A stretch of DNA of 64,000 nucleotides, taken from the NCBI GenBank assembly GCA_026826555.1, contig JAKSZT010054458.1, positions 1,964,425 through 2,028,424 on the forward strand. Direction: 5' to 3'. The notes beneath the pieces are model-generated. The model had not been told where the DNA came from. It saw nothing but the letters and a program-made list of their open reading frames with translations, and did no database searches. Position numbers and translations under genes: made by a program. The DNA comes from Tolypeutes matacus (lineage: Eukaryota > Chordata > Mammalia > Cingulata > Chlamyphoridae). Shown one piece after another: positions 1 to 12,111 of this stretch (positions are counted from its first letter, which is position 1; each line of letters opens with the position of its first letter).

Positions 1-884
1 GAAGGTTCCCACTTGTCAGTTTTTCTTTACTGGAAATGGAAACTGAAGTACAGTTTTTGAAGTTGTCTTCTAGTTGCAGCAGGCCTGGAGGCTAGAGTGT
101 TTCCAGACCTCTGATTTCTTTGGTAATTCAATTCCCTAAAAAACTAGACCTTCAATCTGTTTGCTTCTAGTCATTTCTATTGACAAATAAAATTACAAAA
201 AATTATTTTTTCTAGAAATAATTCTGTCTGCTGATTACCTTTCATTTGTTGCTGGCTTTTCTGCCCAATGTATCCCCCTACCTCCAACTAGACTTGTGGA
301 TAGGGATATAACACTCTTCTAGTTTGTGTTCTCTGTACTAGATGTATCTCGTCCACCAAGTCTTTATGGGAGGTGTTTGAGAAGCTTCTAAGTAATTAAC
401 TTATGCTCTGCTATTGAGGATGCTGAACCAGTTTGTATTTCCAATCCTGTGAGACTTCAAATTTCTGGATACTCAGGCAATTTAAACTGAAGAATGCAAG
501 CAGGGAGTGTCTCAATTAGCAGATTCATCTCCTCTCTATGTCTGATTCCAAACTGGCAAATTCTTTTCTGACTTCATTTATTATATATTTTATTAAAAGT
601 GCCCACGAACAACTCATCTCTAAATTTCTGATTATTTCCTACCACTTCCTTTAGAGCCAGAGGCTCCTTGGGCATACAGTCTTCTTTCTGAGTTTACACA
701 GGTAAGAGTTTTACTAAATGCTTTACCATGGCATAATGTGAGGTACAACATTCCAGTCTGCAATATCTGTTTCTTCATTTCCCACTACCTAATTGCTAAA
801 CCAGTGACAAGTATATTAGGTTTTTGGTGCAGTAGTGTCTTGCTTCCAGGTACTAATTTCTGTATGAGTTAATCTAAGTCGAGG
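1..884. other. Intergenic or intronic sequence, nothing recognised
   Basis: AT-rich sequence with no open frame, RNA gene or repeat family that I can recognise. No splice-flanked coding segment stands out on either strand. Confidence 0.5.
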
Positions 885-1230
885 TAAAGGTTATGTTGCT
901 GTAACAAAGAGACTCCTTAACACAATGGCTTATATAAGGTATGTTGACTCTGGCTGGTTGAGGCTGATATGGCAGTTCTATATGAGGTCATTGATGGATC
1001 TAGATTTCCTCCATTTTCTTGCTCCACCAACCCCCACGAATACTTATTATGGAATAAGTGAAGAATGGATTGGGGGGAACCAACTAGTAGTCTGCCACAA
1101 ATTGTTCGCAATTGGGCCCAACATGTTCCAAGCAAGATCGGTTAATATCTTAGAAATTGCTCTACTGGGCCACTCAGCTCAGTGTCCTCCTGCTTCACAG
1201 AGAATCTTAAGCCATTCTCCACAAGTGTCT
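885..1230. repeat. Old dispersed LTR-like repeat, degraded
   Basis: The stretch opens with a run of the type 'gttgctgtaacaaa...', followed by '...aatggcttata...', a signature shared by old mammalian LTR-type repeats. A similar, better preserved copy lies at 50655-51010. The family name cannot be fixed by eye. The open frames across it (plus and minus strand) look like chance. Confidence 0.4.
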
Positions 1231-1440
1231 TATACTAGAATAATAAAAAAACTCACCTATTGTTTTTCATTGGGGGCAATCTAGCCCTCTTAGGAGGTAT
1301 TTGTACACATGTGGAGGTGTTTTGGGGGGTTGAATTGTAGGAGGTTCCTAGTAGTATTTGAGGCCCAAAAGACCAGAGTGCAGGGCAAGGTACATTCCCT
1401 GACAATCAAATATTGTCCCACCTCAAAAGAGTGAGAAACT

Positions 1441-1500
1441 GGGAAGCGGCTGTGGCTCAATCAGTAGGGCTCCCGTTTACCATATGGGAGGCCCCGGGTT
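1441..1500 (+). repeat. tRNA-derived SINE head, xenarthran type, cut by gap
   Basis: Starts GGGAAGCGGCTGTGGCTCAA, with a box-A-like TGGCTCAATCAG, then a CCATATGGGAGG segment, and stops at GGGTT, the first bases of box B, where the run of N begins. This is the head of the same SINE group seen on the minus strand at 3043-3362, 36077-36485 and 38943-39379. The body of the element is presumably inside the gap. Confidence 0.75.
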
Positions 1501-1900
1501 NNNNNNNNNNNNNNNNNNNNNNNNNNNNNNNNNNNNNNNNNNNNNNNNNNNNNNNNNNNNNNNNNNNNNNNNNNNNNNNNNNNNNNNNNNNNNNNNNNNN
1601 NNNNNNNNNNNNNNNNNNNNNNNNNNNNNNNNNNNNNNNNNNNNNNNNNNNNNNNNNNNNNNNNNNNNNNNNNNNNNNNNNNNNNNNNNNNNNNNNNNNN
1701 NNNNNNNNNNNNNNNNNNNNNNNNNNNNNNNNNNNNNNNNNNNNNNNNNNNNNNNNNNNNNNNNNNNNNNNNNNNNNNNNNNNNNNNNNNNNNNNNNNNN
1801 NNNNNNNNNNNNNNNNNNNNNNNNNNNNNNNNNNNNNNNNNNNNNNNNNNNNNNNNNNNNNNNNNNNNNNNNNNNNNNNNNNNNNNNNNNNNNNNNNNNN
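1501..1900. other. Assembly gap (400 N)
   Basis: Exactly 400 undefined bases. The gap starts inside a SINE head, so a repeat-caused assembly break is likely. Open frames running through the N stretch are artefacts. Confidence 0.99.
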
Positions 1901-3042
1901 AGGTGCTTAGATTACCCAAAATATTACACAGAAGTCATTTTTTAAAGTGTCAGGACTGAGGCTAGATTGCAGATCTTTTGACTCTTTGTTGGGTCACTTT
2001 CTAAAATCCAATCACCAAAGCTCAGTCTTAAGTGCTGTTGGCTTCTGCCAGTTCTATAGCAAGATCAACTTACCTGAATAATTCTTCTTTTCATATCATG
2101 TTTGAAAAGGGACTATCTCTTAAAAATAGAATGATAGTTATAGGGGAAGGAAATAAAAATCTAAGTATGTCATCTCTAAATCCATATGCGAATAAGAATA
2201 TAAACACACAAGGCTAACCAAAAAACAGGACTTTATTTTGGAGTGAGATTTGTGAAATCAATCTCATTGCTTTATACTGATGCTTGTGCATATGCGTGTG
2301 CTAAGCTTTCCCCATTCAAATAGAAGAATGCTCAGGAGCTAAGCATGGAGGCATCATGATAGGAGTGAGGGAGTCCCAAGCCAGGAAGTCCACAAGTACC
2401 TGGACAGAGCCAGGCCAGCAGCATGGTTGACTGTAGCTGGCCAGGTAGTCAAAGAAAGGACCCAAGATTTCCAGGAAAAGGAGACCTAAACACTGAATAA
2501 CACAATGCCACCAGGGTAGATCTTATATGCTTTGTGTTGCAAACAATTTAACAATAGCAGCAACACAATTAAAAGAGAAAAAACAGCAATATCAACCATA
2601 CTAATAAATACCAACAGCTGGATTCTCCGGGAAAACCATCCTGGCTCCTGGAAGGGAGAATGAAATAGGAAAATACAGTACTTGACTGGAAGCACAAAGG
2701 TTAGGCACAAGAGCAAATTGTGGCAAATTGATTTTTGCTTATTGAATATACAAAAGAGCAAACAGTGATCTTAGGCAATACCACCGAAGAGGGACAATGC
2801 ACCATTTAGTTTACTGTACTGTTTAAACAGTGAAAAAAATCTGTTAAAATTAGGGATGACAGTTTTTGGAGAGGAAACTATAAAATGAAATATATAGAAA
2901 TATATATATATATAGATGCGTAAATAAGATTAGGAACAGTATTATGGTAGAAAACACAATAAGATGACTATGTCACTGACAGCAGATGTTGCACTGGGGG
3001 TGGGTACAAAGATACATCCTTTCCCATAGGTCCCTGAGTTGT
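1901..3042. other. Unique-looking sequence, nothing recognised
   Basis: AT-rich DNA with a short TA run near 2893-2915. No gene, RNA or named repeat could be supported. A 91-codon minus-strand frame (2486-2761) has no recognisable domain. Confidence 0.45.
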
Positions 3043-3362
3043 GTATTTATTTATTTTTATTTATTTCTCTCACCCCCACCATTGTTTGCACTTGCTGTGT
3101 CTGTTCGTTTTGCACTGGGAACTGAACCCGGGACCTCTGATGTGGGAGGGAGGTGCCTAATTGCTTGTGCCACCTCTGTTCCCTGCTTTGTTGTGTCTCT
3201 CATGTTTTTCTTCTTGTGTCTCTTGTTGCGTCATCTCTTGCCAGCTTGCTGCACCTGCCTGTTGCTCCAGCTCACTGTCTTCTTTAGGAGGCAATGGGAA
3301 CTGAACCAGGGACCTCCTGTGTGGTAGATGGAAACTCAATCGCTTGAACAACATCTGCTTCT
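3043..3362 (-). repeat. Dimeric tRNA-derived SINE, xenarthran (DAS-like)
   Basis: Read on the minus strand, the element begins GAAGCAGATGTTGTTCAAGC and carries a box B GGTTCAGTTCC, then a linker rich in GCA/AAGA, then a second tRNA-like unit with its own box B GGTTCAGTTCCC. The plus strand starts with a T-rich stretch, which is the copied poly(A) side. Weak duplications starting CTGAGT lie at 3034 and 3363. Two tRNA-like halves in one element fit the armadillo/sloth DAS group; the subfamily is not decided. The element is more decayed than the copies near 36 and 39 kb. Confidence 0.75.
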
Positions 3363-3764
3363 CTGAGTAGTTTATTTTTATATGGGCATTGCTTGGAGGG
3401 TGGAGAGTGTGTGAACTTAGTGTAATATGGCAACTCCCTTGTTCTTTTAAGAGTTTATGGCTGCCAGTTTCTGGAGCTCCTCTGAGTTCCTCATATTATT
3501 TCTAGTGGTTTCACATATGACTGAAAAAGAGTAAGTAACTTATTGTTTGCCTCCTGAAAAACCTGTCCCATTTTTCACCTGAACATTTGCTATTAAGAGG
3601 CATTCTCAAATCTAGTATAGAGCAGGCCACCCTACTGGCTTTCTTTACCTAGTACTTCTTTTCTTAGGACTCTAGCACAGTTGGATTCTTTTAAACTCCT
3701 GATTTCTAATCTGTGCATGGCACCCTCCTTTCCATCCCCAAGCCAATAGGAGATTATATTTATC

Positions 3765-4232
3765 TTTATTTTTTTTTCTTATTAAAAAGACAATTTTTAT
3801 AAGAGAAGTTGTGGGTTTATAGAACAATAATGCATAAAACATAAACCACACTATTATTAACACCTTGCATTGGTGTGTTATATCTGTTATGATTGATGAA
3901 AACATATTTTTATAACTGTACTATTAACTATTGTCCATAGTTTAACTTAGGGTTCACTGTGTTGTGCAGTTCCATGGTTTTTTTTTGTTTTTTTTTTATT
4001 GTTTATTCCAGTAACATATATACAACCTAAAATTTCTCCTTTTAAGTAAATTCAAATACATAATCCAATATTGTTAATTACATTCATAATGTTGTTCTAC
4101 CATCACCACCATCCATTACAAAACCTTTTTCATCATCCCAAATTGAAACTTTGTACACTTTAAGCCTGAACTCCCTCCCTACCTCCCTCTCCCCTTCTTG
4201 CCCCCTCCCCTCTCCCTCCTTCCTTCCTTCCT
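3765..4232 (-). repeat. LINE-1 3' end, antisense
   Basis: Contains phrases typical of reverse-complemented L1 3' untranslated regions: 'aacaccttgcattggtgtg', 'gttcactgtgttgtgcag', 'accatcaccaccatcc'. A poly-T stretch at about 3979-3998 suggests that two adjoining L1 3' fragments, or one with an inner A-rich tract, are present. It ends in a C/T-rich (TTCC)n tract at about 4214-4232. The same L1 group occurs at 52386-53744. Confidence 0.6.
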
Positions 4233-4679
4233 TTTTTTTTTTGAGGGTAGTTTCAGTTTAACAACTTTCTTACTTGGGGGTGTTTGAAAGACAAGCTAGT
4301 TAGCCGCTCACCAGCCCACACACCAAACTTCTCCTTGGTTTTGTTGTTTAGTCTGGAGTTGAAGTTTTTAAAATGGGAGGAAGTGGGAGATAGACAGTGG
4401 AGATAGCAAGATCACTATTCTTCCTTCTGCCCATTCCTGAAACTTTTGGTTGCCACAGCCCGGAGAACCACTGTTGCCTCTTGACAAGCCAAGATAACAA
4501 CAGAATGTCCAGAATGTCACAGAAGTCATGGCTGATCTCATTCTTGAGTCTTCTGTCTCACCACTGCTTAGGTAATCAGGCCTTTTAAAAATCTTTCCTC
4601 TGGCTGGATTCTTGCCTTCATCATGGCAGGTGACCTCAATGGCTGCTGTATATATTAGAGAAAATGGCAATTGAAAAAA
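4233..4679. other. Nothing recognised
   Basis: Poly-T run followed by mixed-composition sequence. The overlapping short frames on both strands have no recognisable domain. Confidence 0.4.
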
Positions 4680-4845
4680 TTAGAACTTTAAGGGACATCA
4701 GGGACCAACTGCTCCACTGCTCCTTTTGCAGACTGGGAAATGGAATCTCATGCGTCACTAGCTGAGAAAGCTAATGAGGGCAGAGTTAGTCCTGGAACCC
4801 AGGTCTCCTTCTGGTCACTTTCTGTGTCCAATAGGCCATGAGTAT
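4680..4845 (-). repeat. MIR-type SINE fragment
   Basis: Reads like reverse-complement MIR: 'cagactgggaaatggaatct', then 'agctgagaaagctaatgagg', then 'cctggaacccaggtctcctt'. These match the 'gaaactgagg...cacagctagt...gaacccaggtct' order of MIR-family elements. Divergence is high, as expected for this old family. Confidence 0.6.
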
Positions 4846-5202
4846 TCCTTGCCCTAAGCAGGAGACTGCACATTGGTGTAAGTATTTGCCTCTATAAATA
4901 GATATTTCCCAGAGTGCTTTATTCTTTATGTTCTATATAATAACACTGTCAATAGCAGCAATTTTCTGCCACCACCCAGTTGGCAAACAGAAGAATGAAA
5001 AATCCATATATCTTCCTTTTCTTTTTTCCTTCCTTTTCTGTTTGTGACTTTTCTCCAAGGAAAACCTGAATAGAATTTAAAAGGGATGGAATGTTTGAGT
5101 GCTCTTTTTTTGCCTTGTGTGATTTTTGTATTTGGAAAAAAAAAATGTATCCTTATTCTGATTTCCTGAGGAGACTGTAGATTCCTTTCCCCCAGGTGGA
5201 AA

Positions 5203-5305
5203 TCTCCCTTCCGTTCCCTTTTGTTCCCTTCCGTTCCCTTCCGTTACGTTCCGTTCCATTCCCTTCCCTTCCCTTCCCTTCCCTTCCCATCTCATCCCAT
5301 CCTAT
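5203..5305. repeat. Pentanucleotide array (TTCCC/TTCCG)n
   Basis: About 100 bases of five-base units, TTCCC mixed with TTCCG, TTACG and TTCCA. The distal half is nearly pure TTCCC, while the proximal half has the CpG-containing unit. Minus-strand frames here give Gly/Lys/Arg/Glu-rich low-complexity translations and are not genes. Confidence 0.95.
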
Positions 5306-5654
5306 TAGTGTTTTCTCAGATTTCATCTTGAAGTACAAAATTTTGTTTGACTGCCTTGGTTAATATCTTGAGTAGCTACATGCCACGGTAACTGGAGACA
5401 TGGAAATCATTCTTCACAGATGGCTGTTCTCCTTCCTCTTCGTGACTGTCTCAGCTGAAGTGTTTTCAGGTGTGTGTTTCCTGACGACTGCTTGGGTTTG
5501 GGACTGCCATATGGTGTCAAGAACAGTTTCTGCATTGACATCTTCTGGATAATAAGTAGTCAGAAAGCATTTGTTAGAGCTTTGTGGTAAACCCAGCGTT
5601 CTGGGAATGCAGCCATAGAGTGAAGTGTTTTTATTTGTCCATTTGTCTTTACCT

Positions 5655-7315
5655 TTTACATTCAACAGATATTTAGAGAGTTTCTATATGTGGTGAGAGC
5701 TGGGGCTACAGCACAGAAAGAGACATAGTCCCTGCTCTCCGGGAGCTCGCAACTAAGTTGGGGAGGTTGACAAGAGTATGAATTATTACATAACCTGGTA
5801 CGATAGCCTCTCTGAAAAAGTATATTTAAAGAATAATAGAGGAAGCATGAGGAATTGCATCTCACCTGACCTGTGAGACCAGAGAAATCTTTTGGGAGTG
5901 GTGATGCTTGACTGAGTATTTAAGTATGACTCGATGTGGTTCAGAGAGGCAGGGAAGGAGAGAAACCTCAGGCAGAGGAGAGATCAAAGGCACTGAAGAT
6001 TGACAAAACATGTCCTCTGTGGGAACTGCAACATTTTGGTATGACAAAGAGGGGCTAGATGACAGATGAGGACAGAAAAATTGGCAGATGTCCAGATCAC
6101 AGAGTTTCTGCTTGGTCAAACTTGGACTTTGAATTTTCGGAAGTTAATGGGAAGTATTGAAGTATAATGTAATCAGATTTATGGATTGGAAAGCTGACCC
6201 AATATGGTGGGTTGGGGTGGTGATGGAAGTAGTGAGATGGTATAAGAATCGATCACAGTAGTTGAAACAGAAATGTTCGTGTTTTTTACCAAGGCCATGA
6301 TAATGGAAGATGGACAGAAAGGACCCAGAGTTGTTGTAGTGTTAGAATTGATAGGACTTGGTAACTGGCTGAACATAAGGAATTTGGTAGACTAGAATGA
6401 CATTCAGCAATTGACTTGGTGACATTTACTATTTTTGGAAGAGAAAGGGCAACTTACTTGATGTGGGTGGGCTTGGGGAGCACAGAGTGGAAGTCCTGTG
6501 GCACATGTAAGTGAATCTTTCTAGGGGCCAGTGGAGCACACAGGTCTTGAATTCAACAGAGATATTTGACTAGACACATAGACTTGGTGGCCATTGGCAA
6601 ATTTTTGGTAGCTGAAAGCCCATGTATAGATGTGGTAACTAGGAAGAGAGATCAAATAAATATTGGCTATGAGTCAGGCTTCCTAGACTCAAATTCCAGC
6701 TCTGTTGATTATGGGCTGTATAACACTGGGAAAGCTACCTCACTTTTCTGAGCCTTGTTTTCCTTTTCTATAAAATGGAAATAATCATAGTAGCTATCTC
6801 ATAGGTGGTCATAAGATGTAGCATGTAAAATCCTTAGTCAAATGCCTGGCACATAGTAAATGCCAATAAATATTGGATACTATTACTGCTATTATTATAT
6901 TGAGAGTCTACATTGGGAGTTGAAAGGAGGATTGAGGATAAGGGATTTTTTACTTTTCAAAGAGAAGCAGAGGGGGAGGAATGGCAAAGGGTGGGGGTGG
7001 ATGAACAAGGGACAGCCTAGAACTAAGGAGGGGGAAATATTTCAGAAGTGAATGGCCAGTAGTGTCAAACACTATGGGGAGCTCAAGAAACAGTAGGCTT
7101 GACAAACAGAATGATACTTTCCAAGAACAAATATACTGGAGAGTGGAAACTGGAGGCAGACCCAAGTGGACTTAAAAGTAAATGGAAGGTGAAATGATAG
7201 AGACAAGGAGTATGGAATACTGTTTTAAGAAGTTTGGCTATAAAAATAAAGAGTCTCAGTATCTAGAGGAGGTTTGGAGAGCAACGAGTGCTTTTGTAAA
7301 GAGGGGAGGAAACTG
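5655..7315 (+). repeat. Long ancient dispersed repeat, interrupted by MIR
   Basis: Begins 'acattcaacagatatttaga...', with '...ctggggctacagcaca...' and 'tccctgctctccgggagct', then continues through segments like 'gtaatcagatttatggattg' and 'gtcaaacactatggggagct'. This order resembles a very common old mammalian repeat whose start reads '...tatttattgagcgcctactatgtgccagg...' and whose body includes '...ggatcactctggctgctgtg...'. I cannot assign the family name. A MIR (6665-6880) interrupts it. Other pieces of the same group lie at 15420-15640, 29935-30245 and 39900-40540. Confidence 0.5.
6665..6880 (+). repeat. MIR SINE, sense, nearly full core
   Basis: Shows the MIR order on the plus strand: 'tgagccttgttttccttttc', 'tataaaatggaaataatcat', 'atgcctggcacatagtaaat', 'gccaataaatattgg'. 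This is the typical '...ctgtaaaatggggataat...tgcctggcacatagtaggcgctcaataaat' layout, including the conserved core. It is nested inside the 5655-7315 repeat. Confidence 0.85.
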
Positions 7316-7449
7316 AGCATGTTTATAAGCTGAAGGAAAAAAGCAATATATGCAGGGTGCTGAAACATGGATTGACCTCTCCCTTCTGAGCCAGATGAAG
7401 TGTGTTAGTCCTGAGGCCCAAGGCCATGGGAAAAACGAGAAAGAGAATT

Positions 7450-7640
7450 AACTTTGGTTTATTGCCATACACTTTGCAGGATGCTTTCCACTGAACCTCT
7501 TACTGAATCTTCATGGACCCCTTTCTAGAGATTTGTCCATTAATCATTCCCATTTTCCACCCCAAGAAACTGAGTCTTAAAGAAAGTAGGTAATTCACCC
7601 AAGGTGAATAAGAGTGGATTTGCCTATGCTTAGTAGCTTT
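7450..7640 (-). repeat. MIR SINE, antisense
   Basis: Reads 'caggatgctttccactgaac', 'cccattttccaccccaagaa', 'actgagtcttaaagaaagta', 'ggtaattcacccaaggtgaa', which is reverse-complement MIR ('...cattttacagatgaggaaactgaggc...aagtgacttgcccaaggtca...'). Confidence 0.8.
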
Positions 7641-8065
7641 CAAAGCTTTTATTGTACCTCCACTTTCCTTGATGGTTTCATTTACATGATAGAATTTTGA
7701 CAGTGGATATTTATTGTGATGGATGGTTTACCAGACAGTATCAGTCACCTGTGACATCCTTTGGTTCCCTTTATCATTTCCTTGCCCACTGGCCTCCATT
7801 GCTTTCTTTCCTTGCCAGATGAGCATCTGTATCTCTTATTCAGAAGGCTGCCCCAGGCTGTAAGAATCCACTTTCCTGTGCACGGGGAGAGTGGCAAATG
7901 GTGGGAAGTAGGTTGCCTCTTCCATTCCATAGTTTCTGGTCCCTGATGAGATAAGCCTCTGAGGTGTGTCCTATAAGGTCCCAAGATTTCCTCCAGGGAA
8001 TTGGGCTAGTTACCCTTTAGGGAAATTCACTGGATAGCACATCTTTCCTTGACCTCTGCACTGGG

Positions 8066-8617
8066 TTTCTATTACAAGTTATCATACCTTTATTGGCTTA
8101 AAACAACTAAAATGATTATTTTACAGTGCTGCAGGTTAAAAGTCTGACATGGGTCTCACTGGGCAAAAAGGTGTTGGCAGGGCTGCATTCCCTTTTGTAG
8201 GCTCCAGAGGAAAATTGTTTTCCTTGCTCACCCGGGTACTGGCAGAATTCAGTTCTAGGCAGTATTGGATTGAGGCCACCATTTCCTTGCTGATTGTCAT
8301 TGTTGTCTGGGACTGCCCTTAGCACCTTGCATATGGCCCTGACATCTAAGAGCCAGTGCAGGGTGTTGGATACTTCCCACACTGCCATCTCTCTGAGGTT
8401 CTCTTTGGCATCCCTCTTCTGCATTTAAAGACTCATATGATCAGTCTGGGTACACCCAGATAATCCAGCATAATCTCCCTATTTTAAGGTCAGGGGATTA
8501 GCAACTTTAATTCCATTTGCAACCTAATTCCCTTTTGCCATGTAAGGTAGCATATTTATAAACTCTGGGGATTAGGCAATGGGCATCTTTGGGGAAGGCA
8601 TTATTCTGCCTACCACA
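8066..8617 (-). repeat. MaLR/ERVL-like LTR, antisense
   Basis: On the minus strand the element starts TGTGGTAGGCAGAATAATG and continues with a 'ccccaaagatg' phrase and '...agggagattat...'. It ends near '...aataaaggtatgataacttg'. This start is typical of an old mammalian LTR group. The bounds follow the TG start at 8617 and the last clear similarity. The minus-strand frame 8116-8424 lies inside it and is not a gene. Confidence 0.65.
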
Positions 8618-11600
8618 ACTTCCTTTCTTTATGGTCTCACTTCTCCTTTTCTCTGCTGTTTTTTCCTGGAAACACTTCTAATAAATAACATTCATAAAAA
8701 TCCTTTCTTGGGGTTTGCTTTTGGGTAATTCATCCTAAGACAATGATGATGGCTCTGAATTCAACAGTTGTTTTGGCTAGGGTGTTGGGAGCCTAGGCAG
8801 CACAGCAAGTATAGGTAGACAACCACCACTACCGCGCCTGTGTACTTACTAGTTGTGCTCATTGACTTTCTGGTAGTTAGACAGGAAGAATAGGGGAGAC
8901 CTTGCTAATGAGATACTCCCAGCTCACCTGAAAGCCTCTCCACATCATTGGCCTGGCACCCTTGGCAGCGTTGCCTACTAGCACGTCTCTGTGCAATGCA
9001 TTTATAAATACAAGCACGCGATCCTGCCATAACCGTCAAAGGCGCCTGCTCATTAGTTAGCAACAGATACCAGCAAAGGCTAGCCTAGCCTTGATGCTAT
9101 GTGGTGAGGCATAGAAAATGAATATGCCACCCAGTTTCAGGGTCAATATGCAAAACAGGAAAGGGAAAAACGGAAGCCTGACAGCCTGTCACCATGATTA
9201 TTAGCTGTCTCCCAGAGGCCAATCACCATGTACACATTTAGCCAGTCAGAGTTCAATAACAGCTCTTTATCTCACACTCAACTTGCTGTGTGCATCACTT
9301 GGGTCCGTTTCATCATGTGCCGAATTCCTTATTCTCTGGGGATACAGATGCTCCAGTTATATCCACTGCATCAGAGTCCCCAGTGGTGGAGTTATGCACA
9401 TTTAAACCTAGGACACTATCTGGTGTGTTAGCCAGGTGGATCGCAGGCTCTGCAAGGTGATACAAGGGTGAGTGGGCCCAGGCATAGTACACCCTGCTAA
9501 GCAGAGTTTACATCTGGTCCTTGAAAATACCACTTTAGGCACTATTACTTGGAAAGCCATAACTGAAGGAGGCCTCTGTGTTAATCGTTGTGATATATGC
9601 CGCATGCTTACTTTTCCTTTGCCTTCATACCCTTTCTTCCACCAAACCTCAAGCTCCAATTTACACTTCCACTTTCTTTTACAACATAATCCTCACTCCC
9701 TGAAATTTACACCTACACTCCAGACTCCATGTGACAGCTACATTCATAATGCTACCCATGAAAATGCTTTTATCATCTTGAATTTTATATTTTTCAACAG
9801 TTTTTTACCACTACTTTCAAAATATACATTCTTAACATTCCAACAAGGGGAGCAAATTAAAAGAGAAATACCATAAAATAATTCAGTGAAGACCTAATAA
9901 AAGATGCAATCAATCAAGTGAGTGACAGTAGCAGTTTCTTTTAACATCACATCTAATGGTTTCTTTTTCTAGTACAAAAGTGCTCCATTAACAGTGTGAG
10001 TCTTTTATTTAGGTAATTCACACGAGTGGTTGCCAGATGTAGTTTATTTTCAGGAGGGCACACTTATAGAAGCAGCACACTGAGCTGGAGACAGCTTTAT
10101 CTCCATCTAACGTACTCTCTAATGACCTTTCAGAGGGAAAATAGCAGTGAAATCCTAAAACCGAAACCCTCAAAATCAGATCCAAGTAGCACTTCACATT
10201 TAAAACGATGGTTGGATGTCAGGGCTGGTCTATAGAGAATTGTGAAGTAACTCTCTGCCTCCCACCCATGCTCAAAGCACAGCCTTTGTTTGCCAGGGCC
10301 TCTCTCTGCACTGCTGCACCAGCCCGCTCTATCAACCATGTCTGCCTTAGGCTTCCTATCTGTTTGGACTCTCTCACATTGATCAAAAAATCACCTGCTT
10401 TGCATTCTCGTCCCTCAGATGCCTCCCTTCCATTAGTTCATTCAGTCCACTAATGCTCACTAACATATTCACTGTGCACGATGATTGGTTCATTTCAGCT
10501 CTGAGGGTCCACTAAATAGCAGATACCTTCTGAAGACGATGCCTTTAACCCAGACAAGTGATTAAATTGATTCCAATTGGAATCCAGACTTGTTATACAT
10601 TAGCTAGTAACTTTGGATATTTTATCTCCTAGCACCCTGGGATGAAAGCATGGATAATAGTGCCTAAATTATATTCCTCATTCAAAAATATATAAAGTAT
10701 TTTTTATGTTCTAACAATTAAATGTGAAGACACAGATTAAAATACCTAACAAAATGTTTGTCTAAAAGTAATTTTCCCACAATGTTATTAGAAATATGGC
10801 GAAGATTTCTGGGAAGAGAGTTTTGAGTATGTGTAACTTTTATTTACTTTTCATTCCAGTTAGTTAGCTGCTTATTCCACTGACTGAAATGGAGCTCACT
10901 TTGGATGACCTACATCTAAAATACTTCAGAAGATGTTCAGGGGCACTGAGATCTGATTCTAGTGAAAATTTAATAGAAAATTCTGTCGCAGGAAATGTCC
11001 TTCTAACGTTGAGAAGTTAGGCAAATGCCTTAAAAATACTTCTTTTGAATGGATAAATGAATAGATTACTGGGCTAATAACCCTGGAGAACAAGGTTTAG
11101 GGATAGAACCTGTTTTGAGAGTAAGCAATGAGAGTTTAAGTCTTGAGTATGTTACTTAATAGTTATATGAACTAAAAAAAAATGTAAAAAATTTTTGTGC
11201 CTTAATTTCTTTATTTGTAGAATGTTTAAGATGGTACAGATTATCTCCAAGATTGTATCCAGGTCTAGAATTCTCTGCCAACTGTGTTCTCATAAATTCC
11301 TTAAACATCTCATTGCTGGAGCTGCTATTACACAGTCTATAATTGGGTCAATGCTTGATAAAACCCTCATAAACAATTCAACTTCTTTCCACACTTAACT
11401 TGGTTGACTTCTCTCCCTTTTTTTCTTGTCTTACCCTCTCTCACTTTATTAAATCTCTTATGTTAGACAGGTCAGTCTATGAATAGGATTTTCTCTATAT
11501 AGGGCTTGCTAGAGAATCACGTCCTTGAGGGATTCCGTAAGCCACTTTGTTAGTATAATGATAAAGAGAAGAACAATTCAGGCAATTGAGTGGGATACAT

Positions 11601-11744
11601 TAAAAGAATGTGTAAGGAAGGATTTCTTCCCAAACAATCATGATGTCTGGGGTGAAGACAAAATATCACTGTACTGAAGACAAGCAGAAGGAAGAAAAGC
11701 AAAGTTATATGTCTTGTCCAATAGGGCATGATAATAGTGAAGAC
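8618..11744. other. Unique-looking sequence; possible conserved block
   Basis: No gene or named repeat recognised. The part at 8930-9220 has balanced composition with several retained CpGs and no repeat signature, so it is a candidate conserved non-coding element. The plus-strand frame 9472-9876 (134 codons) shows no domain and is probably chance. Confidence 0.4.
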
Positions 11745-11965
11745 TAATGCTAATTGAGTTTTCCCCAGATAAAAGGCACTGTTTTCAGTATTTTACAGAT
11801 ATTCATTCATTCATTATGTTTTTGTAGTACAGAAAAAGATACTGTTACTATCTGTATAAGGATGAGGTAACTGAGACTCAGAAAATTTAATTACATTGTC
11901 CAAAAGCACACAGCTTAGAAAGTGGCATAGCCAGCATACAAATTCAAGAATTTGGTTGCCAAATG
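11745..11965 (-). repeat. MIR SINE, antisense
   Basis: Contains 'aaggcactgttttcagtatt', 'ggatgaggtaactgagactc', 'cacacagcttagaaagtggc', 'atagccagcatacaaattca', in the reverse-complement MIR order. Confidence 0.85.
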
Positions 11966-12111
11966 AAGGATGTTTCCCACTATAGTCTATAGTTTTCCAG
12001 GACTTGAAGAGAAGGGTTTAGACAGAAATGAGATATGGGCCCTACATAGTGGTTCCTTGCATATGACAGGTAGACACTGAGCAAATCAGAAGGAACCTAA
12101 GTTGAGTTAAA

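Noticed and set aside
925..1284. 119-codon plus-strand open frame
   Set aside because: It lies mostly in an old repeat and has no domain.
1413..1945. Three open frames with long X runs
   Set aside because: They are made of undefined bases in the assembly gap.
5077..5338. Two Gly/Glu/Lys-rich minus frames
   Set aside because: They translate the pentanucleotide array and are low-complexity artefacts.
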